This document shows, piece after piece, positions 1 to 6,040 of a stretch of DNA of 6,040 bases. The first letter of the stretch is position 1. Each line of letters begins with the position of its first letter. A program made the position numbers and the translations under genes. Below the pieces are notes generated by a model. The model did not search any database. It saw nothing but the letters and a program-made list of their open reading frames with translations, and was not told the origin of the DNA. The stretch covers positions 1-6,040 of the forward strand of contig JAEDMC010000164.1 of the NCBI GenBank assembly GCA_016303225.1, written 5' to 3'. The stretch is from Kiritimatiellia bacterium. GTDB lineage: Bacteria > Verrucomicrobiota > Kiritimatiellia > RFP12 > UBA1067.

Positions 1-3000
1 TTGCGGTGCTTGCCGCTTGCGGCCTGGCCGTCTCTGCGGCGCTGGCGGCGCCGTCCTATCAGGCCATGCTGACGGTGCAGGGGTATGACGGCGCGGAGCT
101 GGAGAACTTCCCGGTTCTTGTGCGCCTGTCGCCGCAGACGGTGGACGGCTTTCACTACGGCACATGCAAGGCGGACGGCTCTGACGTCGTGTTTGTGGAC
201 GAGAACGGCAATCCGCTCGCCTATCAGCTGGACACGTGGAATCCGTCCGGCGAGTCGCTCTTCTGGGTGAAGCTGCCGCAACTGGCGAAGGGCAAGACCT
301 TCTTCGTCCAGTGGGGCGACAGCCAGTCGAACGTGGACAGCGCGCGTTCGGCTGCCACCTGGAACGAGAACTATGGAGCCGTCTGGCACATGGGCGAGGA
401 GAGCGGCGTCTGCGCGAACTCGACGAGTCATGGGTCGGCCTATGATGCGACGCCGATGGGCAATCCGATGAGCAATGCGGACCAAAGCGTCCGCTACGAT
501 GGCTCCGATGCGCCGGTCGGCGGTGCGCGCACCACGTCAAAGGGCGGGAACGCCTATCTCGTGGTTCCTAACTATGACGCGCTTGAGTGCGGCGACACGT
601 TTACGTTCTCCGGGTGGATGCGCCTGACGGGCACCTGCAACTGGGGGAATCCGCTCTCCCGCAAGTGGGCCCCGGAGGAGAACTCGGGCTGGGAGATGAT
701 GCTGATCGGGTCCAGCCGCTCTCAGGTCAGGGCCTATGGCGGGAACGCTAGACTCGATGTCCTGTTGGATAAGGAGGAGGAGAAAGAGCTTAAGGCTTTC
801 TGGGATCCGGGGTTTAACAAGACCTGGGCGCATTTTGCGCTCGTCTACAGCGGTGCGAACGTGTCGGTATACGGCAACGGCGTGCTTCTCAAGTCTGGCG
901 CGGTCAAGGCCGTTAACGACAACGGCAAGCCGCTCTACATCGGCAATACTGGGAAGGCCGACACCCATTACGTCATGGGCGCCTTCGACGAGCTGCGCCT
1001 GATGAAGGGCGCGGCGAGCGCCGACTGGGTCCAGGCCGAGCATGACACGGTCGCGCAGGCGGACTTCCTGGCCTATGGCGCGAGCGGCCCAGCGTGGATC
1101 ACCTCGTCGCTGGACATCAGCAGCGTCGCGGTCGTGGCGCGCGGCGACAGCTTCGTCGACTTGAGCGCGATGCTGCACGGGCTGGGGGAGAACGCCACGG
1201 AAGCCTCCATTCAATTGGCCTACGGCCTTGACGAGACGAGCCTGGTCAAGACGCAGACCGTCTGGACGGCGAAGGCGACGGGGCCCATGACGTTTCGCCT
1301 TGAACGCCTCCTGCCGCAGCGCGTCTACTGCGTCCAGGCCGTGGCCGTCAACAACCTGGGCGAGCGGGCTGTCAGCGCTCCCGTCCGCGTGATGACCGCC
1401 GGCTCCCAGGACGCTTTCGGCGTGGCGGGGCTGAACCAGACGTTCTTCACGGACGCGAAGAAGGACTGGACCAAGAGCTATGCCGAGCTCCCGTCGGGGA
1501 CGAACTGGCGTGACTACACAAACGACTATCGCATCTACCGCCGTGAGCTTGGCGTGCTGGCCGCCTACTCCGGCGGCTGGCCGTTGGATGAGACGAAGCG
1601 CAAATCCCAGGTCTGGGGCGACGAGGTCTACTGGCCGGTGAACAACGGCCAGTGGGTCTACTGGGGCCAGATGCGCCTGGAAGGCGGCAAGAGCTACCAC
1701 TTCCGCACGCACATCGACGATTGGGCGCGCGTCCAGGTCACCGATCCGAACACCGGGATCACGACCAAGCTTCTCGACGACGTCAAGGACGGGGCCGCCA
1801 TCGTCACCTCTACTACTCCGTTCGAGCCGACGGAGACTGGCTGGTATCCGATCGAGATCCGGCTGGGCGACGGCGGTGGCCGCGCCGGCGGCTTCACGTC
1901 GACAGACGACCGCCTGAACACGAAAAACATGGGCTGGTCGGACGATGGCGGCACGACCTGGAAGCTGATGATGGATTCGGGGGACGGATCGCTCCTGAGA
2001 GCCGGAGACCTCCTGGCGATACGGGTGGACGAAGTCATCGCGGATGGCGAGCTGCAGAAGCTGACGCTCACGTTCCCGCCTGCGGAAGAGGCGCGCGACC
2101 TGTATGTCGCCTGGGGGGGACAGCACGGCGGCGCGACGACGAACGGCTGGACGCACGTGGAGAAACTGACGACGGTCGCGGCCGATTGCGGGACGTATGA
2201 GTATACCCTGCGGGACGACTGGGGAGAGAAAGACAACAGGGTCATCCGCTTCTTCCTTGACGGCACGCCACGGTCCTGTTCGTCCAGCGTCTATTGGCGT
2301 GACTACTCGGAGCCGTGGCTGCCCGAGCTGTCCCTGGACGGGCGGGGCGGCGACACGCTGACGGTGACGGGAATCCTGGAGAGCTTTACTGGTTCGCAAT
2401 GCACGCTGAAGGTGCTTGTCGGCCGGAGGCCCGAGGCGCTTGACCAGGAGTGGACAGAGCTAGAGGGGAGCGACCTCCAGGCTCCGGGCTCCTTCGCCCT
2501 GACGCTGTTCTCGGAGGACACGGAGTCTTCGCAATATTTGACTCCGGGCGAGACGTATTACGTCTGCGTTGAGGCGACGGCGGACGGTTCCGTCTCGCGC
2601 AGCCAGGTGATGCGGGTGACGATGGCGAAGGTGGTCGCGATTGGCTACGCCACGCACGCGGTCACCCGTCGCACGGTGAAGTTCAGCGGCGACCTGGAGG
2701 ATCGCGGCATGGGCGAGTCGGCGACGGTCTCGCTGTGGGTCGGCGAGACGGATGACGCGGAGGAGTTTGTCAAGGTGGACGAGAAGCTCGACGTGCCGGG
2801 AGGGGTGTTCGAGTTGTCTCACAAATTCGACGACTGGGAGCGGACCTACTACTGGCAGCTTCGCGCGGTCTCGACATCCGCCGGCGGCACGGCCGTCGTC
2901 ACGACAAGGACGGACGTCGCCTCCTGCAAGACCAAAGACGACGCGACTTACACGTGGAAGGGGGGCGCGGGCGACGAGTGGGAAAATTCCGCGAACTGGA

Positions 3001-5567
3001 AGAACAACGGCGGTGACGTGATTGGCTATCCGAACAACGAGAACAACGCCGTCTTCTTCCCGGCCGGCGCGAAGGCGCGGATCGTTCTGCGCACGGCGAC
3101 GAGCGTCGGAACCCTCAAACTGGAGCAGCCGGGCATTGATGTCACGTTTGCCCGTGCGGACGGGCTGGGAGCGGAAGATGCGAAGCCGAAACTGTCGGTG
3201 AAAAATGCTCCGACACTCACCGGGGCGCGCCTGCGTCTGGCCCTGGACGGCGTGGCGCTTGACACGGGTGGCACGACGATATTGAATGCCTTCGACGGCG
3301 AGGTGCGGCTGTCCAACGGGGCGAGCTGGTATCTACAGGGCCGTCTGGAGAACCGCCAGGGCGGCAGACTGTGGCTCGGCCCGGGCACGTCCCTCTCCTG
3401 CTCGGACTACTGGTTCGGCGGGGGCCTGACGGTGATTGACGATGCAACGCTTGAGGTGCGGGGAAGCGCGCTGCTCGGCACGGTTACGAATGGCGGCAAG
3501 ATTCGGTTCGTTGGCAAACAGCCGGCTTTCCGTTGCTCGGCGCAGGGCGCGAATGTCCGCTCGGATCTGGAGGCTGCGAACGTGCGACTGGAATTTGCGC
3601 TGCCGGTTGGAGGCTATGCGACGCCGCCGATCTTCAACGCTTTCGCCAACCCTAGCTATATCATGGGCTCCAACAACAACACGAAGCGCCTGTACCCGAT
3701 TACGGTCGACGTCGCGCCCGACTCGCCGGGGGTATTCGACCTGCAGACGACGAACACGACGCTGATCAGCTGGGGTAAGGGCATCTGTTCCAACATCATC
3801 CAGACAGCCGCTCAGCCGGGCGCGAACGCTACGTTCGTCTGGTCGGAGAAGAACGTGAGCGGGAATCCGGTGTCGCTGGGCGTCCGCCTCGTCTCCTCGT
3901 ATACGAACGAGCTGCACGTGACGGGATCGCCGGAAGAGGTCGTCTCGGAAGGCCTCGCGCCGGGCTATGGAGTGACGAACGTGCCGCTGGGCGAGTCGAT
4001 CACGTGCAGGGCTCCCACCGGGCCGGTTTATCTGTCGGAGTCGGAGACGAAGCGCGCGACGTGCGTCGGGTGGAAGCTCTATTCCGTCGATGCCGCGACG
4101 CGCACGCGCAAGCTCGTCCGCAAGGGCGCCGGCACGAGCTGCACCTATACGAATGAAAACGGACTCTGGCACGAACTCGTCTGGCAGTGGAAGGTCGAGT
4201 ACCGTGTCACGGTGACGACGGACGGGAACGGCACGGCATCCGTCGAGCCCGAATGGGTCGAGACGGGCAAGCGCGTATGCGTCACCGTTACGCCAGACAA
4301 CGGGTATGCCTTCGGCAAGTGGACGGCTGGCGCACCGGCCGACCATGACAAGGACCCGTCGCTGACGTTCACGGTCCTCGATCAGGCCTACGACTTCACG
4401 GCGAGCTTCCTGCCGGTCGTCTACGTCAACCCGGAAGGCGATGACACCAACGACGGAAAGAGCCCAGCGACGGCGTTTCAGACGATCAAGAAGGCGCTGG
4501 AGTCCGAGTCGCCCGTCTGCGCGCTGCTCGCCGACGGCACGTATGAGGTGACGGAGCAGATCGTCATCGACAACGGCTCGATCGTCGCGGGCGCGACGCC
4601 CGGGGCGAAGGCGGTCGTGAAGCTGATGAAGCAGTTGTCGTACTCGGATGCGCGCGGCTCGGTCTTCAAGCTGGCGCATGCGGATGCGCAACTCCGCAAC
4701 GTGACCGTCACGACGGACTTCGACCGGGGCGATTCCAACAAAAACAAGGGATTCGGCCGGGGCGTCTGGATCGAGCAGGCGGGCCTTGTCGACGGCTGTG
4801 TCATCACAAACTGCCGCACGCTCGAGTGCAAAAGCAGCGGCGGAGGCGGCGTCTACCTCAACAATGGCGGAATCGTGCGCCGGACGCTCCTGACCCACAA
4901 CTGCACCTATAGCCTCGATCCCAACAACCCGGCGATGGGCCACAACGCCCTGCTGAACGGCGGCGGCCTGGTCGAAAGCTGCCGCCTCGTCTGGGGCGGC
5001 GCAGGCGAGACGACCAAAACCCGGTGCGGCGGCGTCTACCTCAATAAAGGCGGAGTCGTGCGCAATTCGCTGGTCGCCTACAACAAGCAGGTCTATGACA
5101 ACGCCGCGCGCGGCATCGCCGTCCACCTGGTCGGCGGGGTGATGGAGAACTGCACGGTCGCGGGCAATTTCCCCTTGACCTCGTCGCCGGCCGTCTATGC
5201 GCAGAGCGTCGACAAGGACGTGAAGAAAGACCCTGTCATCCGCAATTGCGTGATCTGGGGCAACACGGGCGACGGCGCGGGTGCGAACTGGGGGCTCGAG
5301 CCCGGCCGTTGCGTGGTTGCCAACACGTGTGCGTGGCCGCTGATGCCGGGGGATGGGAACATCGCCGCCGATCCGAAGCTGCGCGGATACGGAAAGTTCG
5401 CCTTCCGTCCGACGTCCGAGTCGCCGTGCATCGACGCCGGCTGTCCGCTGCCGTGGATGGGCGAGACGGCTGTCGACGTCTACGGTCGTCCGCGCCAGCA
5501 GGGCAAGGGCCCCGACATCGGCGCGGCGGAGTTTTCCCCGGCCGGGCTCATGATTCATGTCAGATAA
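1..5567 (+). CDS. Giant secreted multidomain protein (DUF2341, LamG, PA14-like, FN3-like, InlB-like, beta-helix), 5'-partial
   Basis: An uninterrupted frame runs from the left edge to the TAA at 5565-5567. The first in-frame start codon is the GTG at 6, but it falls inside the hydrophobic core of a signal peptide, and the frame is open upstream of it (Ala codon at 3-5). The true start with its basic n-region therefore lies left of the window. Numbering from that GTG gives 1853 residues. Domain order: signal remnant 1-15, DUF2341-like 17-115, LamG-like jellyroll 120-358, FN3-like 362-465, PA14-like 468-676, unassigned beta-rich module 677-770, FN3-like pair 771-970, autotransporter-type strand region 980-1298, InlB-like repeats 1299-1470, beta-helix 1471-1843. 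No enzyme active site is recognisable. LamG, PA14 and beta-helix folds commonly bind carbohydrate, so a role in glycan binding or adhesion at the cell surface is inferred. The protein ends ten residues after its DIGAAEF motif with no visible sorting tail. Confidence is high for the gene and moderate for the function. Confidence 0.95.
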   Translation, partial: AVLAACGLAVSAALAAPSYQAMLTVQGYDGAELENFPVLVRLSPQTVDGFHYGTCKADGSDVVFVDENGNPLAYQLDTWNPSGESLFWVKLPQLAKGKTFFVQWGDSQSNVDSARSAATWNENYGAVWHMGEESGVCANSTSHGSAYDATPMGNPMSNADQSVRYDGSDAPVGGARTTSKGGNAYLVVPNYDALECGDTFTFSGWMRLTGTCNWGNPLSRKWAPEENSGWEMMLIGSSRSQVRAYGGNARLDVLLDKEEEKELKAFWDPGFNKTWAHFALVYSGANVSVYGNGVLLKSGAVKAVNDNGKPLYIGNTGKADTHYVMGAFDELRLMKGAASADWVQAEHDTVAQADFLAYGASGPAWITSSLDISSVAVVARGDSFVDLSAMLHGLGENATEASIQLAYGLDETSLVKTQTVWTAKATGPMTFRLERLLPQRVYCVQAVAVNNLGERAVSAPVRVMTAGSQDAFGVAGLNQTFFTDAKKDWTKSYAELPSGTNWRDYTNDYRIYRRELGVLAAYSGGWPLDETKRKSQVWGDEVYWPVNNGQWVYWGQMRLEGGKSYHFRTHIDDWARVQVTDPNTGITTKLLDDVKDGAAIVTSTTPFEPTETGWYPIEIRLGDGGGRAGGFTSTDDRLNTKNMGWSDDGGTTWKLMMDSGDGSLLRAGDLLAIRVDEVIADGELQKLTLTFPPAEEARDLYVAWGGQHGGATTNGWTHVEKLTTVAADCGTYEYTLRDDWGEKDNRVIRFFLDGTPRSCSSSVYWRDYSEPWLPELSLDGRGGDTLTVTGILESFTGSQCTLKVLVGRRPEALDQEWTELEGSDLQAPGSFALTLFSEDTESSQYLTPGETYYVCVEATADGSVSRSQVMRVTMAKVVAIGYATHAVTRRTVKFSGDLEDRGMGESATVSLWVGETDDAEEFVKVDEKLDVPGGVFELSHKFDDWERTYYWQLRAVSTSAGGTAVVTTRTDVASCKTKDDATYTWKGGAGDEWENSANWKNNGGDVIGYPNNENNAVFFPAGAKARIVLRTATSVGTLKLEQPGIDVTFARADGLGAEDAKPKLSVKNAPTLTGARLRLALDGVALDTGGTTILNAFDGEVRLSNGASWYLQGRLENRQGGRLWLGPGTSLSCSDYWFGGGLTVIDDATLEVRGSALLGTVTNGGKIRFVGKQPAFRCSAQGANVRSDLEAANVRLEFALPVGGYATPPIFNAFANPSYIMGSNNNTKRLYPITVDVAPDSPGVFDLQTTNTTLISWGKGICSNIIQTAAQPGANATFVWSEKNVSGNPVSLGVRLVSSYTNELHVTGSPEEVVSEGLAPGYGVTNVPLGESITCRAPTGPVYLSESETKRATCVGWKLYSVDAATRTRKLVRKGAGTSCTYTNENGLWHELVWQWKVEYRVTVTTDGNGTASVEPEWVETGKRVCVTVTPDNGYAFGKWTAGAPADHDKDPSLTFTVLDQAYDFTASFLPVVYVNPEGDDTNDGKSPATAFQTIKKALESESPVCALLADGTYEVTEQIVIDNGSIVAGATPGAKAVVKLMKQLSYSDARGSVFKLAHADAQLRNVTVTTDFDRGDSNKNKGFGRGVWIEQAGLVDGCVITNCRTLECKSSGGGGVYLNNGGIVRRTLLTHNCTYSLDPNNPAMGHNALLNGGGLVESCRLVWGGAGETTKTRCGGVYLNKGGVVRNSLVAYNKQVYDNAARGIAVHLVGGVMENCTVAGNFPLTSSPAVYAQSVDKDVKKDPVIRNCVIWGNTGDGAGANWGLEPGRCVVANTCAWPLMPGDGNIAADPKLRGYGKFAFRPTSESPCIDAGCPLPWMGETAVDVYGRPRQQGKGPDIGAAEFSPAGLMIHVR
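3..50 (+). other. Signal peptide remnant (h- and c-region)
   Basis: The visible start reads AVLAACGLAVSAALAAPSYQ, an alanine/leucine-rich hydrophobic core followed by small residues and then polar sequence. ALA-A or LAA-P fits a type I signal peptidase site (A-x-A type). The basic n-region is missing, consistent with the gene being cut at the left edge. LAAC (residues 2-5) also matches a lipobox, but the ten residues after the Cys are hydrophobic, which is unusual for a mature lipoprotein, so type I cleavage is preferred. Confidence 0.75.
54..350 (+). other. DUF2341-like domain
   Basis: Residues about 17-115 carry the hallmarks of DUF2341 (PF10102): NFPVLVRLS, F-x-Y-x-x-C, DG-SDVVFVDENGNPL, an aromatic-rich W-x-x-x-GES-x-FWVKLP segment, and a beta strand ending FFVQWGD. 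The family is known from exported proteins, often directly before a LamG jellyroll, which is the arrangement here. No molecular function is established for it. Assigned from motif memory, not a profile search. Confidence 0.85.
363..1079 (+). other. LamG / concanavalin-A-like jellyroll domain
   Basis: Residues about 120-358 begin with NYGAVWHMGEE, the usual junction between DUF2341 and a LamG_3-type jellyroll (PF13385). They continue through FTFSGWMRL, a W-x-HFALVYSG strand, VSVYGNGVLL, PLYIGNTG, and the closing AFDELRLMKGAASADWVQAEHD, which corresponds to the common 'iDEvRis...adWikaey' ending. A charged segment (KEEEKELK, 256-263) sits between two strands and looks like a lineage-specific loop. 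Domains of this fold often bind glycans and some bind calcium; the ligand here is unknown. Confidence 0.85.
1401..2033 (+). other. PA14-like module
   Basis: Residues about 466-676 follow the first FN3-like module. Key stretches are VYWGQMRLEGGKSYHFRTHI and DDWARVQVTD, then a T-G-W-Y-P-I-E-I-R-L-G-D-G-GG-RAGG segment. The pattern of a strand rich in 'sYhFrthiDDwa' followed by 'GWYpIEIRlgdGgG' resembles PA14 carbohydrate-binding domains. The paired Asp (571-572) lie where PA14 lectins place acidic calcium ligands, but the equivalence is only my reading. No family assignment beyond 'PA14-like' is justified without a profile or structure search. Confidence 0.55.
2316..2915 (+). other. Tandem FN3-like modules
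   Basis: Residues about 771-874 and 875-970 look like two copies of one module. Each has a TVTGILES / KFSGDLED strand, then a strand ending LKVLVGRR / VSLWVGET, a segment that closes with GSFALTLF / GVFELSHK, an aromatic Y-Y strand (GETYYVCVEA / RTYYWQLRAV), and a terminal T-rich strand. A more distant copy lies at residues 362-465. FN3-like and similar Ig folds usually act as spacers between functional domains in large exported proteins. Confidence 0.6.
2943..3899 (+). other. Autotransporter-type strand-repeat region with W-GG-W-NW signature
   Basis: Residues about 980-1298 open with TYTWKGGAGDEWENSANWKN, followed by a P-N and VFF segment. This is the typical entry motif of autotransporter-associated beta-strand repeats and related passenger-like regions. 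What follows is short-strand, Gly/Asn-turn sequence (for example GEVRLSNGASWYLQG and DDATLEVRGSALLG), suggesting a stacked beta-solenoid. No outer-membrane beta-barrel translocator follows at the C-terminus, so the protein is not a classical type V autotransporter. Confidence 0.65.
3900..4415 (+). other. Divergent InlB-type repeat modules
   Basis: Residues 1299-1470 hold two related units. The second (about 1397-1469) is a clear divergent InlB B-repeat / bacterial-repeat domain (PF18998-like): YRVTVTTDGNGTASVEP, a G-x-x-VCVTVTPDNGYAFGKWT stretch, then a strand ending DFTASF. The first (about 1302-1395) is more divergent: ELHVTGSPEEV, an E-S-I-T-C-RAP strand, ATCVGWKLY, and a closing LVWQWKVEY. 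Such repeats are spacer or adhesion modules in bacterial surface proteins. Confidence 0.75.
4416..5534 (+). other. C-terminal right-handed parallel beta-helix with 'choice-of-anchor Q'-like ending
   Basis: Residues 1471-1843 start with VVYVNPEGDDTNDGKSPATAFQTIKKALE, here cited for its VNP-x-GDDTNDG-x-SP-x-TAF-x-TI core, typical of DUF1565-like beta-helices. Successive coils read GVWIEQAGLVDGCVITNC, GVYLNNGGIVRRTLLTHN, GGLVESCRLVWG, GVYLNKGGVVRNSLVAYN, AVHLVGGVMENCTVAGN and VIRNCVIWGN. The end carries ADPKL, SPCIDAG, DVYGRPR and DIGAAEF, matching the terminal portion of choice-of-anchor Q proteins. The fold is shared by polysaccharide lyases and adhesins. I see no conserved lyase catalytic set, so binding rather than cleavage is the safer guess. 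Confidence 0.85.
4845..5044 (+). repeat. Direct repeat within the beta-helix coding region
   Basis: The 17-base string GGCGGCGTCTACCTCAA occurs at 4845-4861 and again at 5028-5044. The offset is 183 bases, exactly 61 codons, and similarity continues downstream (GGCGGAATCGTGCGC versus GGCGGAGTCGTGCGC). Both copies encode GGVYLN followed by xGGxVR. The in-frame offset and shared codons point to duplication of beta-helix coils rather than a mobile or regulatory repeat. Confidence 0.85.
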
Positions 5568-5571
5568 GGGG
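5566..5571 (+). promoter_or_regulatory. Ribosome binding site of the downstream gene
   Basis: AAGGGG begins within the upstream TAA stop codon and lies 6 bases before the ATG at 5578. It is a partial Shine-Dalgarno match at suitable spacing and supports this start. Its overlap with the upstream stop suggests that ribosomes finishing the large gene may help initiation of the next one. Confidence 0.6.
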
Positions 5572-5577
5572 CATTGG

Positions 5578-5637
5578 ATGAAAACGTCGCTGTTGATAAT
5601 CGCCATGGCCGCCGCGTTGGCCTCTTCGGCCGCGTCC
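5578..5637 (+). other. Signal peptide of the downstream gene
   Basis: Residues 1-20 have a short basic n-region (MK), a core LLIIAMAAALA, and a polar/small c-region. Cleavage after S20 (A-A-S before VD) or A18 fits type I signal peptidase. There is no Cys, so this is not a lipoprotein. Confidence 0.85.
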
Positions 5638-6040
5638 GTCGACCTGGTCTCGGCCAAGGGGGTGGACGCCACCGCCTGGGTCGAGCTTGCCGCGCCGGCG
5701 GACGGCGCCTTTGCCGTGACGGTGACGCCGCCGAAGGGCTTTTCGGCCGTGCTTCTCCGCGAAGTGCCGGAACTGCGGGATCCGAATGCGTTCTACACGG
5801 ACGTCCCGGGGCTCGGTCCGAAGGCGCTGGTTGGCGTCGGGCTGGAGTACGCTGCCAAGGGGCGCGCGGCGAAGGCCGGCGAGCGTGTGCGCTTCCGCCT
5901 CGTCGTGCCCGTGGCCGCGACGGCGCCGGCTGGCCTTCACAAGGGCCGCCTGACGCTGTCGAGCGGGACTGTCCGCACCGAGACTGACCTGCTCCTGCGC
6001 GTTCTGGACTTTGAGCTTCCGCCGGCCAAGAGCCGGTATG
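5578..6040 (+). CDS. Secreted protein, probable N-terminus of a DUF4091/GH123-like glycoside-hydrolase-type protein, 3'-partial
   Basis: The frame opens at ATG 5578 and stays open to the right edge, giving 154 complete codons. Residues 1-20 (MKTSLLIIAMAAALASSAAS) are a textbook signal peptide: one Lys, a hydrophobic core, and small residues before VDLVS. The following sequence is beta-rich. Residues 103-127 read as RVRFRLVVPVAA, then APAGLHKGRLTL, a 'VP-x-x-A-x-pG-x-y-x-G-x-l' pattern. It ends LLLRVLDFELPPAKSRY (138-154). In DUF4091 / GH123-like proteins, a beta-sandwich with this VP...G...G pattern and a closing 'V-x-D-F-x-LP' strand precedes the TIM-barrel catalytic part. The catalytic region would lie beyond the window, so the enzyme assignment is inference. 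The gene sits 10 bases after the large secreted protein with no terminator between, implying co-transcription. An internal ATG at 5605 would delete half the signal peptide and is not preferred. Alternative: another exported beta-sandwich protein of unknown role. Confidence 0.85.
   Translation, partial: MKTSLLIIAMAAALASSAASVDLVSAKGVDATAWVELAAPADGAFAVTVTPPKGFSAVLLREVPELRDPNAFYTDVPGLGPKALVGVGLEYAAKGRAAKAGERVRFRLVVPVAATAPAGLHKGRLTLSSGTVRTETDLLLRVLDFELPPAKSRY

Noticed and set aside
66..68. ATG at residue 21 as the start of the large gene
   Set aside because: It would discard the signal peptide and cut into the first strand of the DUF2341-like domain; the frame is open further upstream.
771..780. 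AAGGAGGAGG, a near-perfect Shine-Dalgarno sequence inside the large gene
   Set aside because: No ATG, GTG or TTG follows at 5-12 bases. The run simply encodes the Lys/Glu-rich loop KEEEKE; at most it might slow ribosomes.
537..2399. A 620-codon open frame on the minus strand
   Set aside because: It is opposite the LamG to PA14-like region, has an Arg/Val/Ala-biased translation with no domain signature, and I see no convincing start context.
5537..5546. Palindrome CCCGGCCGGG near the end of the large gene as a terminator
   Set aside because: It has no loop, no following T-run and lies within codons for SPAG, so it is not a credible intrinsic terminator.
5536..5571. Possible hairpin pairing CCCC (5536-5539) with GGGG (5568-5571) to mask the downstream ribosome binding site
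   Set aside because: Only four base pairs with a loop of about 28 bases, and flanking bases do not extend the stem. It is too weak to call regulatory.
3333..5672. A 779-codon open frame on the minus strand
   Set aside because: It lies entirely opposite well-supported domains, its translation is Arg/Ala/Asp-rich without recognisable motifs, and it spans the boundary between the two real genes. Long antisense frames are expected in GC-rich coding DNA.
5560..5940. A 126-codon minus-strand frame opposite the second gene
   Set aside because: The plus-strand reading from 5578 has a ribosome binding site, signal peptide and domain-like sequence, while the minus frame is Arg/Gly/His-rich without motifs.

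Overview
The window is GC-rich bacterial DNA read almost entirely by two consecutive plus-strand genes, both encoding exported proteins and both cut by the window edges. The first gene fills about 92% of the window. It encodes a very large secreted mosaic protein of at least 1853 residues. The second begins 10 bases later and runs off the right edge. There is no non-coding stretch longer than about 10 bases, and I see no tRNA, rRNA, CRISPR array, insertion sequence, terminator or recognisable promoter.

Layout of the large protein, numbered from the GTG at position 6: remnant of an export signal (1-15); DUF2341-like domain (about 17-115); LamG/concanavalin-A-like jellyroll (about 120-358); fibronectin-III-like module (about 362-465); PA14-like module (about 468-676); beta-rich module of unknown family (about 677-770); two more FN3-like modules (about 771-970); autotransporter-type strand-repeat region opened by a W-x-G-G/W/NW signature (about 980-1298); divergent InlB-type repeats (about 1299-1470); right-handed parallel beta-helix closing with a 'choice-of-anchor Q'-like C-terminus (about 1471-1843).

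The organism is most likely a member of the PVC superphylum, in the Kiritimatiellota / Lentisphaerota / Verrucomicrobiota area, probably from a gut or other polysaccharide-rich anaerobic habitat. This rests on recall of the domain combination (DUF2341 plus LamG, the W-GG-W-NW strand module, the 'CxGWKLY...WQW' InlB-like module and the DIGAxEF beta-helix ending), which is common in large exported proteins of those lineages. It is an inference and was not checked by search.

The second gene starts with a clear signal peptide. Its visible N-terminal part resembles the beta-sandwich that precedes the catalytic region in DUF4091/GH123-like glycoside-hydrolase-type proteins. The 10-base gap, with a purine-rich ribosome binding site touching the upstream stop codon, suggests one transcript and possible translational coupling. 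A plausible reading is a surface or secreted carbohydrate-binding mosaic protein made together with a carbohydrate-active enzyme, but the substrate cannot be read from this sequence. I found no convincing new defence, mobile or regulatory system. The points most worth following are the unclassified central modules, the missing visible sorting signal, and the truncated downstream enzyme.
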